Of a DNA stretch of 64,000 nucleotides, positions 6,629 through 15,550 are shown one piece after another; position 1 is the first letter of the stretch, and every line of letters starts with the position of its first letter. The DNA is from Azorhizobium caulinodans ORS 571 (GTDB lineage: Bacteria > Pseudomonadota > Alphaproteobacteria > Rhizobiales > Xanthobacteraceae): the NCBI RefSeq assembly GCF_000010525.1, contig NC_009937.1, positions 687,501 to 751,500 on the forward strand, in the 5' to 3' direction. Both the position numbers and the translations under genes were made by a program. The notes beneath the pieces were generated by a model. It was not told the origin of the DNA. It made no database searches and saw only the letters and a program-made list of their open reading frames with translations.

Positions 6629-7255
6629 TCAGTCCGGCTGCTGGACCTGAGCCTGCTGGGGCGAGGGGGGTGGGGCGTCGCAGAAGGCCTTGGCCGAGGG
6701 CGTCCAGGCGCCGACGCCGACCGCCACCAGATTCTTCATCACGCGGCACACATAGCGGTGCTGGGCCACATTGTTGTTCGGGCCGGCATTATAGCGTGCG
6801 GCCGCCATGGTCCAGCTGCCGTGGCGCTGCTTCAGCTCGCTCAGGAAGCGGGCGGCCTGCTCGACATTCTCGCGCGGATCGAACATCGCCTCGAGCGATT
6901 TGAATTCGGCCCGGTGCCAGTAGAAATTCGCCTGCATGCAGCCGATGTCGATCAGCTTCACGCCGCGGTCGTTGGCTTCCTTGAAGCGGGCCAGGGCCTC
7001 GGTCAGCGTCTTGGGCTGATAGTCCTTGCCCTCGATATAGAGGGTGAAGGGGTGCATCTTGCCGTTGACGCCGGTCTCCGTAAGGCCGACCGCATAGAGG
7101 ATCGGCAGCGGGATTTTGTACTTGGCCGCCGCCCGCACCAGTTCCTTCTCGCAGGCGTCCGGCTGCACCGTCTGGGGCGGGCCGGCCTGCGCGGGACTAA
7201 ACGCGGAAATCGAAGCCAGCGTCAGCAGAACGGCTACGGTTGCGCGCTTCATCAT
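6629..7255 (-). CDS. Flagellar-cluster lytic transglycosylase (SLT family)
   Basis: 208-209 residues. An N-terminal signal peptide (MKRATVAVLLTLASISAFS, then AQA) sends it to the periplasm. The SLT fold follows, with catalytic Glu near residue 60 (GLTETGVNG), the GCMQANFYWH segment and AARYNAGP. The family cuts peptidoglycan glycan strands; beside fliK it most likely opens the wall for the rod, a job needed because the FlgJ here lacks a muramidase domain. Two ATGs (7255 and 7252) follow GGAGG; either is possible. The first 59 bases of the gene overlap the end of fliK in another frame. The C-terminal tail is Pro/Gln-rich. Confidence 0.85.
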   Translation of the reverse strand: MMKRATVAVLLTLASISAFSPAQAGPPQTVQPDACEKELVRAAAKYKIPLPILYAVGLTETGVNGKMHPFTLYIEGKDYQPKTLTEALARFKEANDRGVKLIDIGCMQANFYWHRAEFKSLEAMFDPRENVEQAARFLSELKQRHGSWTMAAARYNAGPNNNVAQHRYVCRVMKNLVAVGVGAWTPSAKAFCDAPPPSPQQAQVQQPD

Positions 7256-9116
7256 CCCTGCCTCCTTTCTGGCTGTCGTCGTTGCCGGAGCCGCGGTTAT
7301 CCTGGTCGAGGCCATCACGGGAATCCCGCGCCTCGGGCTGCGTCTGGGCGCCGTCGCCCTCGAAGGGACGGCCGGCATCGCGGCCGGTGATCTGGCTCGT
7401 GCCCCCGTCGATACCGACGATGGAGATCGTATCGGCGGAAATCCCGGACGCCTTGAGCAGGTCGGTGAGGGCGTCGCGATCACGCTCCAGCATCCGGGCG
7501 GTTTCCGGATTGCTGGCGCGCAACTGGATCTCCAGCGTACCGCCGCTGAGCCGCATGCGCACGTTCACCGTGCCGAGTTCGTCCGGCTTGAGCTGGATCT
7601 GCAGGATGCGGACCGGCCCGGCGAGAACCTGCGCAGTGGAAGAATCCGCGCTGGCGATGCCGGCGCCCTGGTCCATGGAGGTGGCTTCGGCCGCGATGGC
7701 TGCACCGATCTGCTGGAGGGCCGGCAGGTTGGGCGTGGCGATGGCATTGGTCGGAGCGATGCCGGCGGTTCCGGTCAGCGGCGCGGTCTCTGCCGTGCCG
7801 TGGGCGGCTTCGCTGACATTTGAGGTCTGGCCCTGCTTCACGTCCGATCGCGCGGCCTCAGCCGTGGTTTCGGTCAGGCGCTGGGTGTCGGGCTGGTTCC
7901 GGTCGTCCTTGCCGGAATTGCCGCTGCGGCTGTCCTGCCGGGTGCCGGTGCGGGCAGCATCGGCGACGGTCGCCTGCGTGGAGCCGGTGGTGGTCGCGTC
8001 CTCTCCCGCATCCGCAATGACGGTCTTGCCGGAGAGGGGAGCGGCCCCGGGCGTGTCCTGCACCGCCAGGCGCTCGGGGCGCAGGCCGCGCAGGCCGGCC
8101 GCAGCGCGGGTTTCGGGCTTGGCGACGGTCGTGTCGGTGCCGAGGGGCGCCGCCGCGGCGGAAGTTGCCGCCGCATCCGTCGGTGCGCTACCGCCATTCA
8201 TGGCCAGCGTGCGGATGGGGGCGAAATGGGTTTCCCGCGAGAGCACCGAGACGCTCAGCGTCCGGCCCTGTCCGGTGCCGCCGTCCTGGTCTCCGGTGTT
8301 CGGCGCGACGACGGCCGTGGGGGCGGCATCCCGCCCGTCCGTCTGGCCGTCCTCGGTGGTGCGCGGAACCATATCGGTCAGCTGCGCCAGTCCCTGAAGG
8401 ACCACGGCCGCCGGATCGGACAGAGCAGGCGTCGCGGACGCGTTCGCATCCGTTGCACCTTGTGTATCGTCCGCCTCGCTGATGAGGAGGGGCTGATCGG
8501 CGTTGGCGCTGCGGATCTCGTCGTCCGAGAGCACGGCAGGCTTTGTGGCGGGGCTGAGGCCGTTGATGCCGTCCTGGCTGCCGAACAGCAGGCGGTTGAG
8601 GCCGTCATTGGCCAGCCGGCGGCCGCGCGCGGCCCGCTCCATCTCCGTCTGTGACTTGCCCTTGCCCTGGTCGTCCTTGGGCGTCGCGACGTCGCTCGAC
8701 GAGGCATCCGCGCCGTCCTGACCCGGTGTCGCACCGTCGAACATTGCAAGAAGGGTCGAGGCTTGTGCGGTCGTCGCGCCGTCCGGAGTTGAGCTGATGG
8801 ATGCGTTGGAAAAGGCGGTCTCCGCGCTGCGCTTGCTCGCCGCAGTGGCGAGCGCGTCCGCGAGCGAAAATGCCTTGTCCGGCTTTGCGTTCTGGTCGGC
8901 GGCCTTGCCGTTGCGCCCGGCCTGCTCTTCGCCGGCCTTGTCGGACTTGGCGCCGGACAGGCTCTCGCCGCCGTCCCTGGACGCGCGGCCTAGATCGCGG
9001 AACACGTCCGCGAACCCGTTTCCGCCCTCGTCACCGCCCATCTCCTGGACCTTGCCGGCGCTCACGTCGGACGTGACGGCCGAGGGCAGGGCACGGGAGA
9101 TGTTCAATGCGCTCAT
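7197..9116 (-). CDS. fliK: Flagellar hook-length control protein FliK
   Basis: 639 residues. A long Ser/Thr/Ala/Asp-rich, poorly conserved N-terminal part (about 1-490) acts as the ruler in this family. The C-terminal switch domain starts near residue 500 with ILQIQLKPDELGTVNVRM and continues with LRASNPETARMLERD, the conserved hook-length domain that contacts FlhB. A charged Arg/Asp-rich tail ends the protein. It overlaps the motC stop by four bases and runs 59 bases into the transglycosylase gene. Confidence 0.9.
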   Translation of the reverse strand: MSALNISRALPSAVTSDVSAGKVQEMGGDEGGNGFADVFRDLGRASRDGGESLSGAKSDKAGEEQAGRNGKAADQNAKPDKAFSLADALATAASKRSAETAFSNASISSTPDGATTAQASTLLAMFDGATPGQDGADASSSDVATPKDDQGKGKSQTEMERAARGRRLANDGLNRLLFGSQDGINGLSPATKPAVLSDDEIRSANADQPLLISEADDTQGATDANASATPALSDPAAVVLQGLAQLTDMVPRTTEDGQTDGRDAAPTAVVAPNTGDQDGGTGQGRTLSVSVLSRETHFAPIRTLAMNGGSAPTDAAATSAAAAPLGTDTTVAKPETRAAAGLRGLRPERLAVQDTPGAAPLSGKTVIADAGEDATTTGSTQATVADAARTGTRQDSRSGNSGKDDRNQPDTQRLTETTAEAARSDVKQGQTSNVSEAAHGTAETAPLTGTAGIAPTNAIATPNLPALQQIGAAIAAEATSMDQGAGIASADSSTAQVLAGPVRILQIQLKPDELGTVNVRMRLSGGTLEIQLRASNPETARMLERDRDALTDLLKASGISADTISIVGIDGGTSQITGRDAGRPFEGDGAQTQPEARDSRDGLDQDNRGSGNDDSQKGGRDDEARNRSRSADAGFDFRV

Positions 9117-11731
9117 AAAGGCGACTCCTTCAGCATTGCGTCGACCTTATCGAGCGTGCCTTGCGCGCGGCTGACGAGTGCACCAGCCGGCGAACCTTCG
9201 TCGAAGAGCGAGGGCTGCTTGGCTTCCGGGGCGGGCGCCGCAGCCGGCTGTCCAGCCTGCGCCGTCTGCGCGGCGGGTGCCTGCGGCGCCGGGCGCGCGG
9301 CCTGTCCCGCGGGCGGGGGAGGCGGGGGAACGGCACCGGGTGCGGCCGGTGGCGGGCCGCCGGCCGGAGGCTGGCCCGGGGCAACGCCGCGCGACTGGGC
9401 CGCGGCCTGCACCTGCGCCGCGATCTGGGCCTGCGCGCTCGTGGCATCGCTGCGCTGGGCGGTCGCCGGCTGGGCCACGGGCACGGTTTCGTTGGCCGTC
9501 CACTTGGGCAGCAGGGCCGTGCCGGCGGTGTGGGTCACCTGCATCGGGTCGACCTTCACCTGCGGCTTCACCGCCGCCTGCTTCACCGTCTCGCCGGCCG
9601 AGCGAACCAGCTCCGCCGTGGTCAGCGCGGCGTTCAGCAGCATCACGTCGTCCGGCGGGAGCCGGCTGCGGATGATGCTCTTCAGCTCGACAACGGCCGC
9701 ATCCACTTCCTTGCTGGAAGCCGCGTTGACGGCGGCCTTGTAGACGCGGGCGCGCTCGGCGTCGGTCGACACGGGGTCGGCATCCACAAGCACGCGCTCG
9801 GAGGCGAGCGAGGCCGCCGTGAACTTGCCCTGGTTGAGCGCGCCGCGCGCCACCATGAGATAGATGTCGACGCGGCTGTCGCGATCGAGCGGCTGCAGCA
9901 GCGATACGAGGCGCTGGAACTGGTCGCGGTCGTTCACGAACGCCATGCGGGTCAGAGCGGCAGCGAAGCGCTGGCGGAAGTTGCCCGCATAGACCGAGTG
10001 CCGGAAGCGGTAGAGATACTGCTTCGAGAGATGCTCGAACTTGTTCAGTTCGCCGAGCTGGGCGGCGACGAGAATCTCGCGGCGCAGAGCTGCTTCCTCG
10101 ACCAGCGTACCGGGCATGACGAGGCGGGCGATATCGAGCTGCGCCATGGCCTTGCGCGGGTCCTTGCCGACCGTGACGGCGGCCTGGACCATGGCGATCT
10201 GGCCGCCCAGCGCGTCGGGCAGCTGCAGCGGGTTGATGTTCGCCAGATAGCGCTCGGCGTCCTCCGGGCGGCCTTCGACGTACGCGAGCGCGCCCTGGAG
10301 CAGGCGCTCGTCGATGGCCGGCGCGGGCTTCAGCGACAGCAGATTGCGCAGCTCCTTCGGCGAGCCACCGCTGAGGAAGAAGACGACCGCCGCGCGGGCA
10401 TTGCGCGGGTCCTGCCAGACCTTGGGATCGGCCTTGTGGAAGGCGTCCTCGATCTCGGCGATGAGCGCCCGCTGGGCCTGGAGCGCCGCGGTGTCGCCGG
10501 TGGCGATCCGGTCCTGAAGGCGCTGCAGACGGCGCACCTGCTCATAGGGCAGGGGGCCGGTGCTGCGCTCGACCGGGATCGCCTGATCGGGCGGCGGCGG
10601 CGAATTGCTGGTGTCCGCCGGAGGCTGCGGGATTTCCTTCTGGCCGGCGGCCTGCGCCGGCGTCGGGCCGACCGCCGAGACGATGCCGGCAAGGGCGGAC
10701 GTCACGGTGGGGATACGCTGGAGCATGGCCTCGGCCACGACGGACGGATCCGGCGGGAGCTGCGGCGGCAGGCCGTCTTCGGTCCGCGGGCGGGCGGCCG
10801 GTGCCGCGGCCGCAACGGCGACCGGCGTGATCCGGGGCACAGCGGATTCCGGCGGGGTCTGCGCCAGAACCACGGCCTGAACGGCGTCCTTCACCGGAAT
10901 GTCGCGGGGGCCGACGACCACCTCGGGCATCGGATCGGCGAGCAGTTCCGGCTCGGGCGCCGCCTTCGGCGCCTGCGCCACCACGGCCGGAGCCGGGGCG
11001 GGCGCCTGAGGTGCGGTATGAGCTGCCGTGGGCGCGGCCGCCTTCGCCTTGTCGGCGGCGGCGGTTTTGGCGTTGGTCTTCGGAGCCGGCTTCTGGGGCG
11101 CGGCGCCCGCCGTCTTCACTTCGGGCTTGATCGCGACCACGCGCACCGGGCGCGGATCGAGCCCGGCCACCGGCCCATCCTCGGAGCGGGGGCCGGGAAC
11201 CGGTGCGATGGCCGGAGCGGCCGGAACGATGAAGGTGTCGGCCACGCGCTGCGGAGCGGCGGGGGCGGTCTGGCGGACCGGCGCGGCAGTGGGCGCCGCC
11301 ACCTGCGTCATCGCGGGCGCGGCGGGTGCCGGATGCGTGACCTGGGCTGTCTTGGGGGCGACCTGAAGCAGGAGAAGGGCGGAGGCCTCTTCGATATGCG
11401 GCCGGCGCGGCGGCAGCGGCACGGGCAACTGCGCGAGCGCCGGCTGGGCCTGCGTGGACTGCGGCGCGGGAAGGGCCGCGATCGACTTGCCGGCCGCGTC
11501 GGCGGCAGGTACCGCTTCGGCGCTCGCCGGGCGACGCTGGGGCAGCGGGGCGGGCGCTTCGGCGGACGCTCCGCCATCCGTGCCGTCCACAGCCGCATCG
11601 CCCGGTGCCTGCGTGTTCGCAGGCTTGGGCGCTAGCAGCTTGAAGAGGTTGAAGTCTTCGGCATGGGCCTGCGGCGCGGCGAGCAGCAGGGCGAGGCCGA
11701 GGGCGAGGTGGGAGACGGATCCGAGGCGCAT
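9113..11731 (-). CDS. motC: Periplasmic motility protein MotC with large Ala/Pro-rich extensions
   Basis: 872 residues, about twice the usual rhizobial MotC length. A signal peptide (LALGLALLLAAPQAHA) is followed by about 360 residues rich in Ala and Pro with PLPQRRP/PLPPRRP motifs. The MotC core then spans about 385-715 (PYEQVRRLQRLQDRIA, KVWQDPRNARAAVVFFLSGG, YLYRFRHSVYAGNFRQRF), an alpha-helical repeat-like domain. A second Pro/Gln/Ala-rich stretch (about 720-835) precedes a short conserved-looking end. MotC binds the periplasmic part of MotB and needs MotE for stability in Sinorhizobium. The start overlaps the motB stop by one base. The extensions are probably disordered spacers in the periplasm (inference). 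Confidence 0.87.
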   Translation of the reverse strand: MRLGSVSHLALGLALLLAAPQAHAEDFNLFKLLAPKPANTQAPGDAAVDGTDGGASAEAPAPLPQRRPASAEAVPAADAAGKSIAALPAPQSTQAQPALAQLPVPLPPRRPHIEEASALLLLQVAPKTAQVTHPAPAAPAMTQVAAPTAAPVRQTAPAAPQRVADTFIVPAAPAIAPVPGPRSEDGPVAGLDPRPVRVVAIKPEVKTAGAAPQKPAPKTNAKTAAADKAKAAAPTAAHTAPQAPAPAPAVVAQAPKAAPEPELLADPMPEVVVGPRDIPVKDAVQAVVLAQTPPESAVPRITPVAVAAAAPAARPRTEDGLPPQLPPDPSVVAEAMLQRIPTVTSALAGIVSAVGPTPAQAAGQKEIPQPPADTSNSPPPPDQAIPVERSTGPLPYEQVRRLQRLQDRIATGDTAALQAQRALIAEIEDAFHKADPKVWQDPRNARAAVVFFLSGGSPKELRNLLSLKPAPAIDERLLQGALAYVEGRPEDAERYLANINPLQLPDALGGQIAMVQAAVTVGKDPRKAMAQLDIARLVMPGTLVEEAALRREILVAAQLGELNKFEHLSKQYLYRFRHSVYAGNFRQRFAAALTRMAFVNDRDQFQRLVSLLQPLDRDSRVDIYLMVARGALNQGKFTAASLASERVLVDADPVSTDAERARVYKAAVNAASSKEVDAAVVELKSIIRSRLPPDDVMLLNAALTTAELVRSAGETVKQAAVKPQVKVDPMQVTHTAGTALLPKWTANETVPVAQPATAQRSDATSAQAQIAAQVQAAAQSRGVAPGQPPAGGPPPAAPGAVPPPPPPAGQAARPAPQAPAAQTAQAGQPAAAPAPEAKQPSLFDEGSPAGALVSRAQGTLDKVDAMLKESPL

Positions 11732-13149
11732 CAGTTGGGCACCCGAAGCAGAATTTCGATGCGGCGGTTTTCGGCGGCGTAGGGTTCCGCCTTGTTCTTC
11801 AGATTGCGGTCGGCATAGCCCTCGATCATCGCCACCCGTGGCTCCTGAAGGCCGCCGCGCACCAGCATGTAATAGGTCATGTGGGCACGGGCCGTGGAGA
11901 GGCGCCAGTTGTCATAGGTGTCGGAGCGATAGGGGCGGCCATCGGTATAGCCACGGATGACCACCTCGCCGGGACGCTTGCCGAGCGCCTCGCCGATCTT
12001 GGCCATGGCGCGCACCAGACGTCCGTCCGGCACGGCCGAGCCGACCGGGAACATGGAATAATTGATGTCGTCCGTGAGGCTGAGGACGATGCCTTCCTTG
12101 GTCACGCGCACGTCCACCTTGGGGGCTGCGACGCTGCCGAGATTCGACTGCACGGCGGCGACCGCCTCGGTCTTCAGCTTGTCGGCGTTGGCCTGGTCGA
12201 TCTTGAAGGTGGCGGCGCCGGCATTGGCATCGCCTTTCGCCTGCTCGCCCTTGGCCTGGTCGCCCTTGGCGGCCGCGCCCTTCGCCTGGGCGCCGTTCGC
12301 GGCATCGCCCTTGGCGAGTTCGCCCTGCGCCATGTCGCCCTTGCCGGCCGAGGGCGCGGCCTTTGTGGCGTCGAGCTTGCTCGGATCGGCCTTGGGCGCT
12401 GCGGCGGGGGCGCCGTTGCCGCCGACGGCCGTTGCCTGGGCGTTGGCCTGCTGGGCCGACGCCTGCGCCTCGGCCGCGTCCTGCGGCTGCGGAGAAAAGA
12501 CGTCGCCGTCGGTGGCAAAATCGCCGCCGCCGCGCGCCGACACGGCCGCATCGGGGCGCGATGCGGTGGGGGCGTTGAGGCTCTGCGGGCCAGGCTTCTC
12601 GGTCCGCATCTTGCGGGCCTGGTTCATCTGCCAATAGACGGGATCGAAGGGGTCGCGCACGGCGTCGCCGGCAGAATTGCCCGGCTGGCCGGTCTCGCCC
12701 ACGGCGGCATCCGGCGTGCTCATCTCGGACGGATCGGCCTCGCCCGCGAGCTTGGAGAGCACCGCATAGGGGTCCTGGAAGGCGGCGCGGTCCTGCTTGC
12801 CGCGCTGCGTGTCGGAGCCGGGACCGGTGCCGGCGCCGGCGGTTTCCTTCAGCGCGGACTTCTGGTCGCCGTCGGCGGAGGTGCCGTCGGGCTTGATGTC
12901 CTCGGGCTCGTTCAGGCCCTTGCGCTCGGTCATGCTCTCGGCGAGGTGAACCGGATTGAAGTAGCTGGCAATGGCCTTGCGGACATCCTTATCCGTGACG
13001 TTGATCAGCCACATGATGAGGAAGAACGCCATCATCGCCGTCATGAAGTCGGCGTGCGCCACCTTCCACGCGGAGGAGTGATGCTCGTGCTCCTCGTCCT
13101 CGTGGCGCTTGATGATGATCAGTTCGTGGTGTTCGCCCTTGTCCGCCAT
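11731..13149 (-). CDS. motB: Flagellar motor stator protein MotB
   Basis: 472 residues. A His/Asp/Glu-rich cytoplasmic N-terminus (HEDEEHEHH) leads to one membrane helix (about 35-52) with the proton-carrying Asp at D34 (AHADFMTAMMAFF). A long low-complexity periplasmic linker follows, including a run of eight Ala-x-Gly pentads. The OmpA-like peptidoglycan-binding domain is C-terminal (GYTDGRPYRS, LSTARAHMTYYML, GYADRNLKN, NRRIEILL). It anchors the stator to the wall and forms the channel with MotA, which is encoded 15 kb away at 27.4 kb. It sits with motC, its periplasmic partner. The start is 8 bases after the fliH-like stop. Confidence 0.93.
   Translation of the reverse strand: MADKGEHHELIIIKRHEDEEHEHHSSAWKVAHADFMTAMMAFFLIMWLINVTDKDVRKAIASYFNPVHLAESMTERKGLNEPEDIKPDGTSADGDQKSALKETAGAGTGPGSDTQRGKQDRAAFQDPYAVLSKLAGEADPSEMSTPDAAVGETGQPGNSAGDAVRDPFDPVYWQMNQARKMRTEKPGPQSLNAPTASRPDAAVSARGGGDFATDGDVFSPQPQDAAEAQASAQQANAQATAVGGNGAPAAAPKADPSKLDATKAAPSAGKGDMAQGELAKGDAANGAQAKGAAAKGDQAKGEQAKGDANAGAATFKIDQANADKLKTEAVAAVQSNLGSVAAPKVDVRVTKEGIVLSLTDDINYSMFPVGSAVPDGRLVRAMAKIGEALGKRPGEVVIRGYTDGRPYRSDTYDNWRLSTARAHMTYYMLVRGGLQEPRVAMIEGYADRNLKNKAEPYAAENRRIEILLRVPN
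12229..12345 (-). repeat. Pentapeptide-coding tandem repeat inside motB
   Basis: 117 bases with a 15-base period encode eight consecutive five-residue units of the form A/G-x-G-x-x (for example AKGDQ, AKGEQ, AKGAA). This is a regular, Lys/Asp/Glu-alternating linker in the periplasmic part of MotB. Such arrays can change copy number by slippage. Confidence 0.75.
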
Positions 13150-13157
13150 GATGCGCC

Positions 13158-13874
13158 TCAGGCCAGAGCTTCGGTCAGGTGCGCGCTCCAGGCCCGCAAT
13201 TGGGTTTCGATGATGGTGTCGTCCGCCGTCACCCGCACGTCCACCTCATCCTTGACCTCATATTCCATACCGGCCTCGCCGCAGCGCGCCTTGAGCGCGT
13301 CGAGCATGTCCTGCGGCCCACTGACGCGGATCACCGGAACGCCGGGCGTCGACAGGAGGCGGCTGACCTCGGCGGTGAGCCGCTCCAGAGCCTGCACCCG
13401 CACGCCATCCTGCACGAAGGGCACGAGGATGCGGCCGACGGCGGTGGCGAGGCGCTCCTCCATCTCCGCCATGGCGCCCTTGAGACCCTCGGCCAGCGTG
13501 TTGCCGGTCTCGATGATCCACTGCTGGCGCACGAGCTGGAGATGCGCTTCGAAGGCTTCCGCCTCGCGGGCCCGCTCGGCCTCGAATTCCTTCTGCGCTT
13601 CGGCCCGCGCTTCCTCGCGCGCGGCCTTCACCGCGGCGGCGAGAATGGCGGCCGGATCGGGCGCAGGCTCCTTCTTGGGCTGGACCGGGGCGGCGGCCTT
13701 GGCCGTGAGCGGCACCGGCCCGGCCTTGGTCGCTGCGACGGGCTTCGCCTCGAAGAGCGGCTTGATGTTGCGGCTCGGGACGCCGGGCTTGCGCGCCTCG
13801 GCGAGTTCCGCCGGGAGGGGCGCGTCGGTGCCGGAGAAGAGCGGCAGGTGGTGTCTCAGGACCTTCGCGCTCAC
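13158..13874 (-). CDS. FliH-like flagellar export ATPase regulator
   Basis: 238 residues from a GTG at 13874. That start gives a GTGA overlap with the fliF stop and lies 7 bases after AGGAGG, which is better than the ATG 24 bases upstream. The protein has a Pro/Lys-rich N-terminus, a long Ala/Glu/Arg helix (AREEARAEAQKEFEAERAREAEAFEAH in two parts, about 90-125) and a C-terminal alpha/beta part (VPVIRVSGPQDM, VDVRVTADDTIIETQL) like the FliH/SctL family. Position right after fliF supports this. FliH restrains FliI and docks it at the export gate. Sequence similarity is visible only by pattern, so the name is tentative. Confidence 0.6.
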   Translation of the reverse strand: MSAKVLRHHLPLFSGTDAPLPAELAEARKPGVPSRNIKPLFEAKPVAATKAGPVPLTAKAAAPVQPKKEPAPDPAAILAAAVKAAREEARAEAQKEFEAERAREAEAFEAHLQLVRQQWIIETGNTLAEGLKGAMAEMEERLATAVGRILVPFVQDGVRVQALERLTAEVSRLLSTPGVPVIRVSGPQDMLDALKARCGEAGMEYEVKDEVDVRVTADDTIIETQLRAWSAHLTEALA

Positions 13875-15550
13875 GCCTTGGCCTCCTGATGCAGCCACTG
13901 ACGCAGGATCGCAGCGGCCTGCTCCTCGTCATACTCGATCATCTGCTCGAGCCGGCGCTGGGGCGAACGGTTCACCTTGGAGGTGACGTCGCCGATCAGG
14001 TTGACCGGGCCCGAGTCGCCGCCGGTGAAGCCGGCCAGCGTGGTGACGCCGTCGAGCGTGTTCGGGTTCTGGGCCGTGGACGGCAGCACCGTATCCGGCG
14101 GCAGTTCGGTCGGGGCGGCGAGCATCGCCGCCTCAATGGCTTCCGCCTCGTCGGGCTCGGGCCGGGCCAGGATGGCACGCAGCGCCGGGCGCAGGCCGAA
14201 CCAGATGAGCAGGATGGCGACGACCAGGATGGTCACGGCATTCACGATGGTGCCGGCCTGACGGAACAGCAGCTCGGACCAGGTGAGCGGCGGGATCGGC
14301 TCCATGTTGTTGCCGCCGTCGGCGAAGGGCACGGCCACGACCTTCAGCTTGTCGCCACGCTCCTTGTCGAAGCCGGCCGCCGAGGAGACGAGCTGCTCGA
14401 TCTCGTAGGTCTGGGTCTCCAGCGGGGTGCCGTCCTTCGTGCCGGTGAGGCGCTCCTTGTTCACGAGCACGGCGATGGACAGGTTCTCGACGCTGTAGGC
14501 ATCGCGGACCGTCTGGCTCTGGCGCGTGGAGATCTCGAAATTGGTGAGCTCTTCGCGGCGCTGGTTGTTCTCGTTGTTCTCCGTGCCCGTGCCCGGGGTG
14601 CCGGGAGGCGGGGGGATGTTCTGCTGCACCGTGGTGTTGGGTTGCTGCGAGCGGTTCTGCGTCTGGCCCTGCTCCTTCACCACGCGCGTGGAGCGCTCCG
14701 CCTTCGACGCCGGGTCGTAGGTGGTCTCATTGATGGTGCTGCGGTCGGTGTTCAGGCGCGAGGACACGCTGACCTCGAAATTGCCGAGGCCGAGGAAGGG
14801 GGTGAGGGTGCGGCGGATCTTCTCTTCCGTCTCGCGGTTCACCTGCTGCTGGAGCGCGGACTTGCGCGTCGCGGCGGCGGTGACGCCGTCCTCGGTGGAG
14901 GTGAGGATCGTGCCCTCGGTATTCAGCACGGTGACGTTGTCGAGCTTCATGCCCGGAATGGCGGCGGCCACGAGGTGGCGGATCGCCTGGGCGGTGGAGC
15001 TGTCGGCGGAATTCTCGGTGCGGATGACCACGGAGGCGGTGGCGAGCTGCTGGTCGCGGCGGAAGGAGCCGCGGTCGGGCAGCACGATGTGGACGCGGGC
15101 CGCCTTGATGCCCTTCATGGTCTGGATGGTGCGGGCGATTTCGCCCTCGAGCGCGCGGACCTTGGTCACTTCCTGCATGAAGGAGGTGAGGCCGAAGGAG
15201 CGCACGTCGTTGAAGAGTTCGTAGCCGGAGCTGGAGCTCTGCGGCAGGCCCTTGACCGCCAGCAGCATGCGGGCGCGGGCCGTGTCGGAATGGGCCACGA
15301 GAACGGTGGCGCCGTCCGAGCTCACATCGAAGGGAATGCCGGCATCCTTGAGCGCGCCGCCGATGCGCGTGACGTCGTCACGGCTCAGGTTGGCGTACAG
15401 CGTCTCGCGTTCCGGCTGGCTCAGATACATGGCGCCGAGGCCGATCACCGCCATCACGGTGAAGGCGATCAGGCCGAGCGCCACGAGGCGCCGGGCGCCG
15501 AGCTGACGGAGGTTCGAAAGGAGCCGCTCAAGCTGCTCGCGGGCATTCAT
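13871..15550 (-). CDS. fliF: Flagellar MS-ring protein FliF
   Basis: 559 residues. A first membrane helix lies at about 20-42 (VALGLIAFTVMAVIGLGAMYL) and a second near 430-455 (TIVNAVTILVVAILLIWFGL). Between them is the periplasmic ring-building region with YANLSRDDVTRIGGALKDAG and VHIVLPDRGSFRRD. The C-terminal cytoplasmic tail ends in a FliG-binding segment (RRLEQMIEYDEEQAAAILRQWL). The protein forms the membrane base of the basal body and houses the export apparatus. The gene starts the fliF-fliH-motB-motC-fliK-transglycosylase unit, with a 469-base upstream region. Confidence 0.95.
   Translation of the reverse strand: MNAREQLERLLSNLRQLGARRLVALGLIAFTVMAVIGLGAMYLSQPERETLYANLSRDDVTRIGGALKDAGIPFDVSSDGATVLVAHSDTARARMLLAVKGLPQSSSSGYELFNDVRSFGLTSFMQEVTKVRALEGEIARTIQTMKGIKAARVHIVLPDRGSFRRDQQLATASVVIRTENSADSSTAQAIRHLVAAAIPGMKLDNVTVLNTEGTILTSTEDGVTAAATRKSALQQQVNRETEEKIRRTLTPFLGLGNFEVSVSSRLNTDRSTINETTYDPASKAERSTRVVKEQGQTQNRSQQPNTTVQQNIPPPPGTPGTGTENNENNQRREELTNFEISTRQSQTVRDAYSVENLSIAVLVNKERLTGTKDGTPLETQTYEIEQLVSSAAGFDKERGDKLKVVAVPFADGGNNMEPIPPLTWSELLFRQAGTIVNAVTILVVAILLIWFGLRPALRAILARPEPDEAEAIEAAMLAAPTELPPDTVLPSTAQNPNTLDGVTTLAGFTGGDSGPVNLIGDVTSKVNRSPQRRLEQMIEYDEEQAAAILRQWLHQEAKA

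Noticed and set aside
9161-11635. 824-residue open frame on the plus strand over motC
   Set aside because: Shadow of motC; Arg/Gly-rich without recognisable domains.
11881-13986. 701-residue open frame on the plus strand over motB and the fliH-like gene
   Set aside because: Shadow of two genes confirmed by their motifs on the other strand.
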